A DNA stretch of 64,000 bases from Arthrobacter sp. NicSoilB8 (GTDB lineage: Bacteria; Actinomycetota; Actinomycetes; Actinomycetales; Micrococcaceae): NCBI RefSeq assembly GCF_019977355.1, contig NZ_AP024655.1, positions 930,001 to 994,000 of the forward strand. The letters run 5' to 3'. Both the position numbers and the translations under genes were made by a program. The notes under the pieces were generated by a model that saw only the letters and a list, made by a program, of their open reading frames with translations, made no database searches and was not told the origin of the DNA. Positions 52,500 through 60,694 of this stretch are shown here, piece by piece (positions within the stretch are counted from its first letter, which is position 1; every line of letters begins with the position of its first letter).

Positions 52500-53425
52500 T
52501 TTCCTCCGCCAGCAGAGCTCTTTCAGTCATTGCCCTACTCATTCTTATTTCCGGATTACCGACATTAGACGCAAAAGCTGACTCTTCGGACGCTCCCGTG
52601 AAAGGGGGCTGGAACCAGGCCGGCGTCACAGTGTCTGCATGGCGCTACGATTCAGGAGCCGGGGTATGGGTAGATGCACCCGGGGCTGTAGCGGAGGATC
52701 CCAACGTTTACAAATTCGAGTATCTCTGTCTGGACGCTACAAAGAATAACTTTGACGTGGATTGTCTGGCAGGAGCGGTTCGATGTGATCAGGGGACAGA
52801 TGGGCGACCCGTGCGTTGGTACACCTCCCTGCGAGTATTCGACCCTCCCATATGGTCAACGATTCGTCCAGATCGATGTGTTTATCTCGAACAGCCTGTG
52901 GACGTGCTGGGCCAAATTGCCGCCCAGATCCAGACCAAATTTCAGCAACTTCCCATCAACGCCGGTAGCAGCGTCATGCAGCCGAGTCCGCACACGCTCA
53001 GGGGTGCCGAGACGAATTTCTATGCGGAAGCGGCGGAGCAAACATTTGCCGTCGACATGCTGGGGCAAGATGTCTCCATTATTGCCAAGCCCGTGCAGTA
53101 CGCGTGGAGCTACGGCGACGGCACGTCACTCGGCCCGCAGACGGCGGCCGGCGGACCGCTTCCGCAGGACCGCTGGGGTGAGAAGACCCTGACCAGCCAC
53201 GTCTACGCCCAGACCGGCGACTTCCCGGTGGTTCTGACCACCCATTTCCAAGGCACCTACTCGGTGAACGGCGGACCGCCGCTGCCCATCCCCGGCCAAG
53301 GCCAGTTCAGCTCGCCGTCGCAGACCGTCAGCGTCTGGCGGTCGATCACGAGGAATTACGCCGACACCTGCCTGCAGAACCCGCAGGGCCAGGGCTGCCC
53401 CGGCGTCGCCCCGACGCCTCCCTGA
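52496..53425 (+). CDS. Secreted protein with PKD-like domain, function unknown
   Basis: A 309-residue exported protein. The N-terminus is a Sec signal (ALSVIALLILISGLPTLDAKA). Four cysteines occur in the middle region (YLCLDATKNNFDVDCLAG, RCDQG, RCVYLE). The C-terminal part has YAWSYGDGTSLGPQ then TSHVYAQTGDFPVVLTT, the core of a PKD-type immunoglobulin-like fold. The A+T content is higher than in neighbours up to about 53000, which may signal acquisition. The gene overlaps the DUF6318 gene and no enzyme motif is seen. Confidence 0.8.
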   Translation: MISSASRALSVIALLILISGLPTLDAKADSSDAPVKGGWNQAGVTVSAWRYDSGAGVWVDAPGAVAEDPNVYKFEYLCLDATKNNFDVDCLAGAVRCDQGTDGRPVRWYTSLRVFDPPIWSTIRPDRCVYLEQPVDVLGQIAAQIQTKFQQLPINAGSSVMQPSPHTLRGAETNFYAEAAEQTFAVDMLGQDVSIIAKPVQYAWSYGDGTSLGPQTAAGGPLPQDRWGEKTLTSHVYAQTGDFPVVLTTHFQGTYSVNGGPPLPIPGQGQFSSPSQTVSVWRSITRNYADTCLQNPQGQGCPGVAPTPP

Positions 53426-53444
53426 GCCGTCACCCACGGCCTGG

Positions 53445-54788
53445 TTAGGCTCGCAGTTCCCGGTCAACCCGTTCCATTCGCGCATTCACGAGCTGGCAAC
53501 GCGGATCGTCCGGTCCCATCAGCGCCGTGGCGGCAGCCGCGGCCGCCGTATCGGAGGACCCCATATCGCTCGTGCACCACTCCAGCATCAGCCGGGCATC
53601 ACCAGTTGATCGCACGGACGCCCCCACGGCCGTGTTGAGCTCGTCGCGCATGAACCCGATCGCCAGATTGACCGAACGGGTGAGCAGTCTTGCCGGGTAC
53701 GCGGCGAACGCCTCGGCAACCCGGCCGTCCCGGAGGTGGCCTGCCACAACTGAGGCATCCGTCACGACGTTGACGGTTGGAGAGAACCGGTAGGGATTCG
53801 CTTCCAGGACATCGCCCAGGATATGGCGTATCCGGTGCATCTCGGTCCGGATCGCGGCGCCGGTGCCCGCGTCGCCATGGATCTCGTAGGCCAGTTCATC
53901 GGCACTCCAGCCCTGATCACGGGAGGCCAGCAGGGCCAGGATTTCGGCACGGCGTACCGTCAGCGGGCGGCTGGGGCCGCCGTCGACCGCCGCGGACGGC
54001 GCGTCCCCCAAAAGCCGCAGCGTGAGCTGTGACCGGGCGCCGCCGTCGCGCATGGTCCGCTCGTGACGCTGTGTCAGCTGCCCCGAGCGTCCTGCCCCGC
54101 CGTCGGTCACCGCGGCCGATTTCAGCAGCTCCTCTGCGAGCCGCACGCCGCAACGCACCAGCCGCAGGCTGTCCGGCGTAACCGATTCGAACGGGCCGGA
54201 AACATCCAGGACGCCGACGATTTCGCCGGTCAGGGGGTCGCGAATGGGGGAGGCGGTGCAGGCCCAGTCGTGGTGGGTCCGCACGAGGTGCTCGGCCGAG
54301 AAGAGCTGTGCCGGGGCGCCCGTCACTAAGGCTTCGCTGATGGCGTTGGTGCCGACACCTGCTTCGGACCAGTCGGCGCCCTCCACGAACTCCAGGGAGT
54401 CCGCGAGCCGCAACGCCTGTTTGCTGCCAACACGCCACAGCACCTCGCCCTCATGATCAGTCACGATCAGCAAGTGGCGTCCGGTCACGGTCTCATCGGC
54501 CAGCAGCTGCGATAACGCGGGCATGACTGCAGCCAGCCGATGGCCGGCGCTGAGGGAACGTGCCTCGGAGACTTCATGCCGGTGGAGCGGCCGGTGCTGG
54601 TCCGGATTGATGCCCAGCGCAAGGGAACGCTGCCAGGACTTGATGAGTGAGGGAGAAAGGTGCGGATCCGGTGTGCCGGAAATGGTGGTCTCGTGCGCCG
54701 CCCGGAGTATCCGGGCATACTCCGCCGGCGCGGAAAACCTCAGGTCCGAGGGATGCGTGGTGGCGCCATTGCCCTGCCGCATGCTCAT
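53445..54788 (-). CDS. GAF-domain transcriptional regulator, AcoR-like but without AAA+ domain
   Basis: A 447-residue regulator. Residues about 40-240 resemble the sensor part of AcoR-type activators (SPSLIKSWQRSLALGI, then the GAF region ADWSEAGVGTNAISEALVTGAPAQLFSAEHLVRTHHDWACTASPI). No sigma-54 AAA+ module follows. Instead there is a C-terminal winged helix around LTVRRAEILALLASRDQGWSADELAYEIHGD. This form is common in actinobacteria. It is divergent from the monooxygenase, butanediol dehydrogenase and ene-reductase genes and probably activates them in response to a small ketone or diol such as acetoin. Confidence 0.88.
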   Translation of the reverse strand: MSMRQGNGATTHPSDLRFSAPAEYARILRAAHETTISGTPDPHLSPSLIKSWQRSLALGINPDQHRPLHRHEVSEARSLSAGHRLAAVMPALSQLLADETVTGRHLLIVTDHEGEVLWRVGSKQALRLADSLEFVEGADWSEAGVGTNAISEALVTGAPAQLFSAEHLVRTHHDWACTASPIRDPLTGEIVGVLDVSGPFESVTPDSLRLVRCGVRLAEELLKSAAVTDGGAGRSGQLTQRHERTMRDGGARSQLTLRLLGDAPSAAVDGGPSRPLTVRRAEILALLASRDQGWSADELAYEIHGDAGTGAAIRTEMHRIRHILGDVLEANPYRFSPTVNVVTDASVVAGHLRDGRVAEAFAAYPARLLTRSVNLAIGFMRDELNTAVGASVRSTGDARLMLEWCTSDMGSSDTAAAAAATALMGPDDPRCQLVNARMERVDRELRA

Positions 54789-54987
54789 TCTCCCAACTCG
54801 CCCTCGAATCGTCGCACCCGGCTGGTTCCCTGCCGCCGTCGGGTCCCGTGCGCGCCGACCGGCAGCGTGAGAGCTCCGTGTAACCCGATTGTAACCCCCT
54901 GCGAACTTTACTTGTGATGCGGGTCACTGCGTGGTCTAGACGTCACGCGACGGGAGCGGCCCACTGTCAGCAATGGAAAGAGGAATC

Positions 54988-56778
54988 ATGCCTGAGACAC
55001 CAAACGGCGTGGTCGGGGCGTGGCTGGCGCAGTTCGATGAGGCGCTGCGCAGCCACAACACGGACGCCGCACTGGAACTTTTCGACGACGATTCGTACTG
55101 GCGCGACTTCGTCTCCTTCACCTGGAACCTCAAGACTCTGGAGGGCAAGGAGGATATCCGGCGCATGCTGGACGCCACCCTGGACGACGTGCAGCCAAGC
55201 AACTGGACGCTCGCCGAGGACGCGACCGGCGACGCCGCCAACGCCGAGGCCTGGGTGAACTTCGAGACCGCCCAGGCCCGGGGCCATGCCCATCTGCGCC
55301 TCCGGAACGGCAAATGCTGGACCCTGCTCACCACCATGCAGGAGCTCAAGGGCTTTGAGGAAAAGAAGGGCCCCAACCGGGACAAAGGAGTGGCCCACGA
55401 GATCACCCAGGGCCGCAAATCCTGGCTGGAGCTGAAGGAGGAGCAGGAAGCGCGGCTCGGCTATGAAGACCAGCCTTACACCGTCATCATCGGCGGCGGC
55501 CAGGGCGGGATCGGGCTGGGCGCCCGGCTGCGCAGGCTCGGAGTGCCCACCATCATCATCGAGAAGAACGAGCGGGCCGGTGACTCATGGCGCAACCGTT
55601 ACAAGTCCCTCCACCTGCACGATCCGGTCTGGTACGACCACCTGCCCTACATGAAGTTCCCCGATGACTGGCCGGTTTTCGCGGCCAAGGACAAGATCGG
55701 CGACTGGCTGGAAAACTACACACGGATCATGGAACTGAACTACTGGTCCAAGACCGAGTGCACCAGCGCCCGCTTCGACGAAACCACCCAGGAGTGGGTG
55801 GTGGAGGTGATGCGCGACGGCGAACCGGTCACCCTCCGCCCGAAGCAGCTCGTCTTCGCGCTGGGAGTTTCGGGGTACCCGAGCGTCCCCACGTTCGACG
55901 GCGCCGAGTCCTTCCTGGGGGAGCAGTACCATTCGTCCAAGCACCCGGGCGGCGGGGACTGGACCGGCAAGAAGGCAGTGGTCATCGGCTCCAACAATTC
56001 AGCCCACGATATCTGTGCCGACCTCTGGGAACACGGCGCGGATGTCACCATGGTCCAGCGGTCCTCGACGCACATTGCCCGCAGCGAATCCCTCATGGAC
56101 CTGGCTCTGGGCGATCTGTACTCCGAAAAGGCACTGGCCAACGGCGTCACCACGGAGAAGGCCGACCTGCTGTTTGCCTCGTTGCCGTACCGGATCCTGC
56201 CCGAAGCCCAGATCCCGGTTTATGCGGAGATGGCCCGGCGGGACGCGGAATTTTACTCCCAGCTCGAGGCGGCCGGCTTTGACCTGGACTTCGGCGTCGA
56301 CGGCTCCGGGTTGTTCCTGAAATACCTCAGGCGCGGCTCCGGCTACTACATCGACGTCGGTGCCTCGCAGCTGATCATCGACGGCCGGGTCAAGCTGGCC
56401 AGCGGCGAGGTCAGCAAGATCACCGGCAACTCCGTCGTGATGGCCAACGGAACGGAACTGGAAGCCGACGTCATCATTTACGCCACCGGCTATGGGTCGA
56501 TGAACGGTTGGCTGGCTGATTTGGTCTCGCCCGAGGTGGCCGACGCCGTCGGGAAGTGCTGGGGGTTCGGATCGGATACGCCCAAAGACCCGGGGCCGTG
56601 GGAGGGGGAACTGCGCAATATGTGGAAACCCACCAACGTGGAGAACCTTTGGATCCATGGCGGCAATCTGCACCAGAGCCGGCACTACTCCAACTATCTG
56701 GCCCTGCAGCTCAAGGCAAGGATGGAAGGGCTCCCGACGCCGGTCTACGAGCTCCAGCCCACGCACCACACGCGCTGA
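54988..56778 (+). CDS. Flavin-containing monooxygenase with N-terminal NTF2-like domain
   Basis: A 596-residue oxidoreductase. Residues 1-130 are a SnoaL/NTF2-like domain (LAQFDEALRSHNTDAALELFDDDSYWRDFVSF). The FAD-binding loop is IIGGGQGGIGLGARLRRLG. The FMO/BVMO-type fingerprint reads FLGEQYHSSKH. The NADPH loop is VVIGSNNSAHDIC, and the ATGY motif is YATGYGSMNGW. The ATG at 54988 follows AAAGAGGA. An ATG at 54973 is an alternative. It may oxygenate a ketone or a nitrogen/sulphur centre. The butanediol dehydrogenase next to it suggests short ketones. Confidence 0.88.
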   Translation: MPETPNGVVGAWLAQFDEALRSHNTDAALELFDDDSYWRDFVSFTWNLKTLEGKEDIRRMLDATLDDVQPSNWTLAEDATGDAANAEAWVNFETAQARGHAHLRLRNGKCWTLLTTMQELKGFEEKKGPNRDKGVAHEITQGRKSWLELKEEQEARLGYEDQPYTVIIGGGQGGIGLGARLRRLGVPTIIIEKNERAGDSWRNRYKSLHLHDPVWYDHLPYMKFPDDWPVFAAKDKIGDWLENYTRIMELNYWSKTECTSARFDETTQEWVVEVMRDGEPVTLRPKQLVFALGVSGYPSVPTFDGAESFLGEQYHSSKHPGGGDWTGKKAVVIGSNNSAHDICADLWEHGADVTMVQRSSTHIARSESLMDLALGDLYSEKALANGVTTEKADLLFASLPYRILPEAQIPVYAEMARRDAEFYSQLEAAGFDLDFGVDGSGLFLKYLRRGSGYYIDVGASQLIIDGRVKLASGEVSKITGNSVVMANGTELEADVIIYATGYGSMNGWLADLVSPEVADAVGKCWGFGSDTPKDPGPWEGELRNMWKPTNVENLWIHGGNLHQSRHYSNYLALQLKARMEGLPTPVYELQPTHHTR

Positions 56779-56876
56779 CCGCACCCGCTGACTCGCGCGG
56801 GCCGTGACAAACGTCGTGACAAACGCAGGCACGGCCACCAGACTGGGGCTACGGCCCCACTGTGAAACTCCAACGA

Positions 56877-56921
56877 CATTCCGTGGATGCGCCTGACCGG
56901 GCGCATCCACGGCCTGGAATG
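56877..56921 (+). promoter_or_regulatory. Extended stem-loop just before the butanediol dehydrogenase
   Basis: Perfect 13-base arms CCGTGGATGCGCC (56881-56893) and complement (56900-56912) have a six-base loop. An outer CATTCC/GGAATG pair (56877-56882, 56916-56921) extends the structure. It ends only two bases before the AAGG ribosome site, so it could act as an intercistronic attenuator or stabiliser. Confidence 0.65.
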
Positions 56922-56936
56922 CGAAGGTGAAACACC

Positions 56937-57992
56937 ATGAAAGCAGCACGATTCCACGCCCGCGAGGATCTCCGGATCGAAGACATCCAAGAGCCGGAGC
57001 TGCGTCCGGGAACGGTGAAGATTGCCGTGGCCTGGTGCGGTATCTGCGGTACCGACCTCCATGAATTCCTCGAAGGGCCCATCTTCACCCCGCCGCCCGG
57101 CCATCCCCACGGGCTGACCCACGAGGCCGCCCCGGTCACCCTCGGCCACGAATTCTCCGGCACCGTCGAGGAACTCGGGGAGGGCGTCAGCGGCCTGGCC
57201 GTCGGAGACCACGTTGTCGTGGAGCCGTACTACGTCTGCAACGAATGCGGTCCCTGCCTCAGCGGCCACTACAACCTGTGCACCAAGCTGGGCTTCATCG
57301 GCCTGGCGGGCGGCGGTGGCGGCCTGAGCGAGAAAATCGTTGTCGACACCCGCTGGGTGCACCCCGTCGGCGACATCCCCCTTGACGAGGCCGCCCTCAT
57401 CGAACCCCTTGCGGTGGCGTATCACGCCGTCGGCCGGAGCGGCCTAAAAGCCGGGGACGTCGCCGTCGTCGGGGGTGCCGGACCCATCGGTCTGCTCACC
57501 GCGGCGGTCCTCAAAGGCATCGGCATCACCACGATCGTGACCGAACTCTCGGCTGCCCGCAAGGACAAGGCGGCCTCGTCCGGGGTTGCGGATCACGTGC
57601 TCGATCCCAGTTCGGACGACGTCAAGGCGCGCGTGCTGGACCTGACCCAAGGCGCGGGGGCCGATGCGGCGTTTGAATGTGCAGGCGTGAATGCTGTCCT
57701 GGACACGATGCTCGACGTCGTGAAGCCGGCCGGTGTCGTCGTCAACGTCTCGATCTGGGGACACCCGGCCACGGTGGACATGCAGAAAGTCGTGCTGAAG
57801 GAAATCGACCTGCGCGGGACCATCGCCTACTGCGGCGATCATGAAGCCGCCATCAAGCTGGTCCAGGAAGGAAAAGTGGACCTGAAACCCTTCATCACCG
57901 GCAGGATCGCCCTGGACGACCTCGTGGACAAGGGGTTTGACACGCTGATCAACCACAACGACACCGCGGTAAAGATCATCGTCCACCCGTGA
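56937..57992 (+). CDS. Zinc-dependent 2,3-butanediol dehydrogenase-like alcohol dehydrogenase
   Basis: A 351-residue medium-chain dehydrogenase of the (R,R)-butanediol/acetoin type. Catalytic zinc ligands are seen in CGICGTDLHEF and LGHEFSGTV, and the structural zinc cysteines in CNECGPCLSGHYNLC. The cofactor loop is VVGGAGPIGLL. AAGGTGAAACACC precedes the ATG. It lies 158 bases after the monooxygenase, with a strong stem-loop in the gap. Together with the divergent GAF regulator it suggests acetoin/butanediol or related diol use. Confidence 0.92.
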   Translation: MKAARFHAREDLRIEDIQEPELRPGTVKIAVAWCGICGTDLHEFLEGPIFTPPPGHPHGLTHEAAPVTLGHEFSGTVEELGEGVSGLAVGDHVVVEPYYVCNECGPCLSGHYNLCTKLGFIGLAGGGGGLSEKIVVDTRWVHPVGDIPLDEAALIEPLAVAYHAVGRSGLKAGDVAVVGGAGPIGLLTAAVLKGIGITTIVTELSAARKDKAASSGVADHVLDPSSDDVKARVLDLTQGAGADAAFECAGVNAVLDTMLDVVKPAGVVVNVSIWGHPATVDMQKVVLKEIDLRGTIAYCGDHEAAIKLVQEGKVDLKPFITGRIALDDLVDKGFDTLINHNDTAVKIIVHP

Positions 57993-58038
57993 TCCGAGTC
58001 TCACCCGGAATAGTTGCAGACGCCTCGCAGTTGCCGCT

Positions 58039-58054
58039 AGTGAACCCATTCACT
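58039..58054 (+). promoter_or_regulatory. Small palindrome before the ene-reductase gene
   Basis: AGTGAA-CCCA-TTCACT is a perfect 6+6 inverted repeat ending 16 bases before the ATG at 58071. It may be an operator or a weak hairpin, and nothing else supports a role. Confidence 0.3.
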
Positions 58055-58070
58055 GCGAAAGGAACTGCGC

Positions 58071-59141
58071 ATGCTGTTTTCCCCGATGACCCTTGGCGAG
58101 CTTGAACTGCCCAACCGACTCGTGATGGCGCCTCTGACCCGTCTTCGCTCCGGCCAGGAGGGAGTCCCGGGCCCGCTGGTTGTTGAGCATTACCGCCAGC
58201 GGGCCTCGCTCGGCCTGATCGTCAGTGAAGGCACGTACCCGAGCCCGGCAGGCCGGGGCTTTCCTGGCCAGCCCGGTCTGGTGACGCCCGAGCAGCTCCA
58301 GGGCTGGGCCAACGTCACTTCCGCTGTTCACGCCGAAGGCGGCCGGATCTTCGCCCAGGTAATGCACGCCGGCCGCGTCACGCACGCCGACACCACTGGC
58401 GGCCACGAGGTTGTTGCGCCCAGCGCCATCGCGATCGACGGCGAAACCCGCACCTACGCGGGCAAGAAGCCGTTCCCCGTCCCGCGCGCCCTCACCACCG
58501 AGGAACTGCCGGGCATCGTCGAGGAGTTTGTGACGGCGTCCCGCAAGGCGGTCGAGGCAGGGTTCGACGGCGTGGAGCTGCACTCCGCCAACGGTTACCT
58601 GCTCCACGAATTCCTGACCCCCGCCGCCAACCAGCGCGATGACATCTACGGCGGCTCACCCGAGAACCGCGTCCGCTTCGTGATGGAAGTGGCCGAGGCG
58701 GTCGTCGCAGCCCTCGGCGCAGACCGGGTGGGGATCCGCATTTCGCCCGAGCACAACGTCCAGGGCGCTCTCGAGTTGGATGCGGCCGATGTCCAGGAGA
58801 CGTACGGCCTGCTGGTCGACGGCCTGGCTGCCCTGAACCTGGCCTACCTCAGCATCCTTCACAAGGAACCCACGAGCGCACTCGTGCAGGACCTCCGTGC
58901 GCGCTTCGGCGGAACCTTCCTCGTCAACACCGGCTTTGGCGTCATCACGACCCGCGACGAGGCCGTGGCGCTCGTCGCCGACGGTCACGCCGACGCCGTG
59001 GTGGTCGGACGCCCGGCCATCGCGAACCCGGACCTCGCCCGCCGCTGGCGCGAAGGCCTGCCCGTCAACGAGCCCGACGCCTCCACGTTCTATGCCGACG
59101 GCGCCGCGGGCTACACGGACTACCCGGCTTACCAGAACTAA
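58071..59141 (+). CDS. Old-yellow-enzyme family alkene reductase
   Basis: A 356-residue FMN-dependent ene-reductase. Signatures are LPNRLVMAPLTRLRS at the N-terminus, FAQVMHAGRVTH, the active-site segment GVELHSANGYLLHEFLTP with the catalytic His-x-x-Asn pair, RISPEHNVQG and VGRPAIANPDLARR near the phosphate site. It reduces activated C=C bonds with NADPH. CGAAAGGAACTG precedes the ATG. It is the last rightward gene before the repeat-rich gap and is 78 bases after the butanediol dehydrogenase. Confidence 0.93.
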   Translation: MLFSPMTLGELELPNRLVMAPLTRLRSGQEGVPGPLVVEHYRQRASLGLIVSEGTYPSPAGRGFPGQPGLVTPEQLQGWANVTSAVHAEGGRIFAQVMHAGRVTHADTTGGHEVVAPSAIAIDGETRTYAGKKPFPVPRALTTEELPGIVEEFVTASRKAVEAGFDGVELHSANGYLLHEFLTPAANQRDDIYGGSPENRVRFVMEVAEAVVAALGADRVGIRISPEHNVQGALELDAADVQETYGLLVDGLAALNLAYLSILHKEPTSALVQDLRARFGGTFLVNTGFGVITTRDEAVALVADGHADAVVVGRPAIANPDLARRWREGLPVNEPDASTFYADGAAGYTDYPAYQN

Positions 59142-59824
59142 GGCCGGCCGCCGGGCTCGCATCGCGGCACACCCGCGGCTGGACACGTCCCGCGATGACA
59201 TGTGCGGCCGGGCTTGTCCCTCGCAGCCAGTCTTGACCACTGGACATGTCCAGTCGCAGCCACGAGCAGTGGGCGGAATGCCATTCTGCCCACTGATCGC
59301 GTTTATGAATGAGCATGTCCTTCGCGGGCTGGGCCCACGATTGGACATGTCCCGCGGTGACATGTCCCACGATTGGACATGTCCCGTGATGACATGTGCG
59401 GCCGGGCTTGTCCCTCGCAGCCAGTCTTCACCCTTGGACATGTCCAGCCGCAGTCACAATCAGTGGGCGGAATGCCATTCTGCCCACTGATCGCGTTTAT
59501 GAATGAGCATGTCCTTCGCGGGCTGGGCCCACGAGGCTAGGCCCACGATTGGACATGTCCCGCGACTACATGTGTGGCCGGGCTTGTCCCTCGCAGCCAC
59601 GAGCAGTGGGCGGAATGCCATTCTGCCCACTGATCGTGTTTAAGAATGAGCATGTCCTTCGCTGCGTATCCTGCGGCACTGGACATGTCCCCTGGCCGGA
59701 CCCGTGGCAGAGCCTGCGCCGAGGCCCGGTCCAACCCAAGAGAAGGGCATGTCCCTTGGCAAGGGGCGCGAACGAGCATGTCCCCGAGGGGGTCGCGCCG
59801 CGCCAGGTCCTATAGGATCTGAAC
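59142..59824. repeat. Repeat-rich non-coding region with ACATGTCC palindromes
   Basis: This 683-base gap holds three copies of a long unit starting at 59194, 59388 and 59564 (first two near-identical over about 140 bases). Each unit includes an imperfect hairpin, CAGTGGGCGGAATG facing CATTCTGCCCACTG (59267-59295, 59461-59489, 59604-59632). GGACATGTCC occurs perfectly at 59242, 59343, 59375, 59436, 59551 and 59681, with variants at 59181, 59358, 59745 and 59775. Open frames here follow the repeat and look spurious. No gene is supported. Confidence 0.9.
59808..59817 (+). promoter_or_regulatory. TCCTATAGGA operator overlapping the GntR ribosome site
   Basis: The perfect 10-base palindrome TCCTATAGGA contains the AGGA that would serve as ribosome site for the GntR gene starting at 59825. 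Two further copies precede the next gene, so this one is probably autoregulatory. Confidence 0.65.
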
Positions 59825-60535
59825 ATGCAACTAGCTTCCACCGGCCGCGGCTCTGAGGGGCGCCCCGCGGGCCGCCCCGTCAGCCGGCAGGTCCTGGCGG
59901 ATCACGTCTATGAAGAACTGCTGGCGTCCCTGATGGATGGCCGGCTGGAGCCCGGGGCCGCGGTGAGCATCGATGGGACGGCCCGCGAGCTCGATGTTTC
60001 GCCCACGCCCGTCCGGGAAGCGCTGGCCAGGCTCGAGCACACCGGCATGGTTCGCCGCGTCGCGCTCAAGGGCTACCGGGTTGCCCCGGTGTTCACCCGG
60101 GAGGACTTCGCCGAACTCATGGAGGCCCGGCTCGCAATCGAGCCGGTGAATGCGCGGCTGGCATGTTCCCGCCTCACTCCGGGCCACCTGAAGGAGCTGG
60201 AGCAGGCGGTCTCCGATCTCAAGAATGCGCCGCGCGGGCCCTCCTTTTCCGAATTCCGCAGCTACCTTGAAGCCGACGAACGGTTCCACCGGCTGATCGC
60301 GGAGCAGACGGGCAACCAGTTCATGGTGGCCGCCTATGCCGCCCTCGGGGGACAGATTCAGCGCTTCCGCCTGTTCGGGGGAGTGGGCATCACCGACGCC
60401 GATCACGCGATCGCCGAGCACCAAGCTGTCCTGGATGCTTTGGCCTCGGGGGACCCGCAGAAGGCCGAAGCTGCCATGGCCGACCACGTGCGCCAGGTCC
60501 GCGGCCGGGCCATCGCCGACGCCCCGGCAGACTAA
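59825..60535 (+). CDS. GntR-family (FCD-type) regulator of the tetrose operon
   Basis: A 236-residue regulator with winged helix (AVSIDGTARELDVSPTPVREALARLEHTGMVRRVALKGYRV) and a helical FCD effector domain (FRSYLEADERFHRLIAEQTGN, then a HAIAEHQAVLDALASG segment). The SD bases AGGA lie inside the palindrome TCCTATAGGA. Copies of that palindrome also precede the next gene, which strongly suggests this protein binds them. The effector is probably a sugar acid or an intermediate of the tetrose pathway encoded downstream. Confidence 0.92.
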   Translation: MQLASTGRGSEGRPAGRPVSRQVLADHVYEELLASLMDGRLEPGAAVSIDGTARELDVSPTPVREALARLEHTGMVRRVALKGYRVAPVFTREDFAELMEARLAIEPVNARLACSRLTPGHLKELEQAVSDLKNAPRGPSFSEFRSYLEADERFHRLIAEQTGNQFMVAAYAALGGQIQRFRLFGGVGITDADHAIAEHQAVLDALASGDPQKAEAAMADHVRQVRGRAIADAPAD

Positions 60536-60589
60536 CCGGCAGACCGGACGCCAAGCATTTTCATAGCCCTCTTCACACCCGAAGCGATC

Positions 60590-60668
60590 CCCTATAGGAT
60601 CTTCGATTGTTGCCGATATGCCCCTGTGTGATCTTGACAACATCCTTTCGATAGTAAATCCTATAGGA
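60590..60668 (+). promoter_or_regulatory. Promoter region with two TATAGG palindrome operators
   Basis: CCTATAGG lies at 60591-60598, in the context CCCTATAGGAT, and a perfect TCCTATAGGA at 60659-60668. Between them is a -35-like TTGACA at 60634-60639. No ideal -10 is seen. The second operator lies where RNA polymerase would start. The TIM-barrel gene begins at 60695, with AAGGAG upstream. Confidence 0.6.
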
Positions 60669-60694
60669 AACAGGATTCCACGAAGGAGTGACCC

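Noticed and set aside
58656..59441. Open frames across the repeat region (for example leftward 58656-59441 and 59566-59841, rightward 58897-59490)
   Set aside because: Their translations repeat the DNA unit itself and lack ribosome sites. The same peptide-like motifs appear in several frames. They are products of the repeat, not genes.
59160..59670. CRISPR-like array
   Set aside because: The repeats are long, irregularly spaced (194 and 176 bases) and contain no unique spacers of constant length. No cas gene is near.
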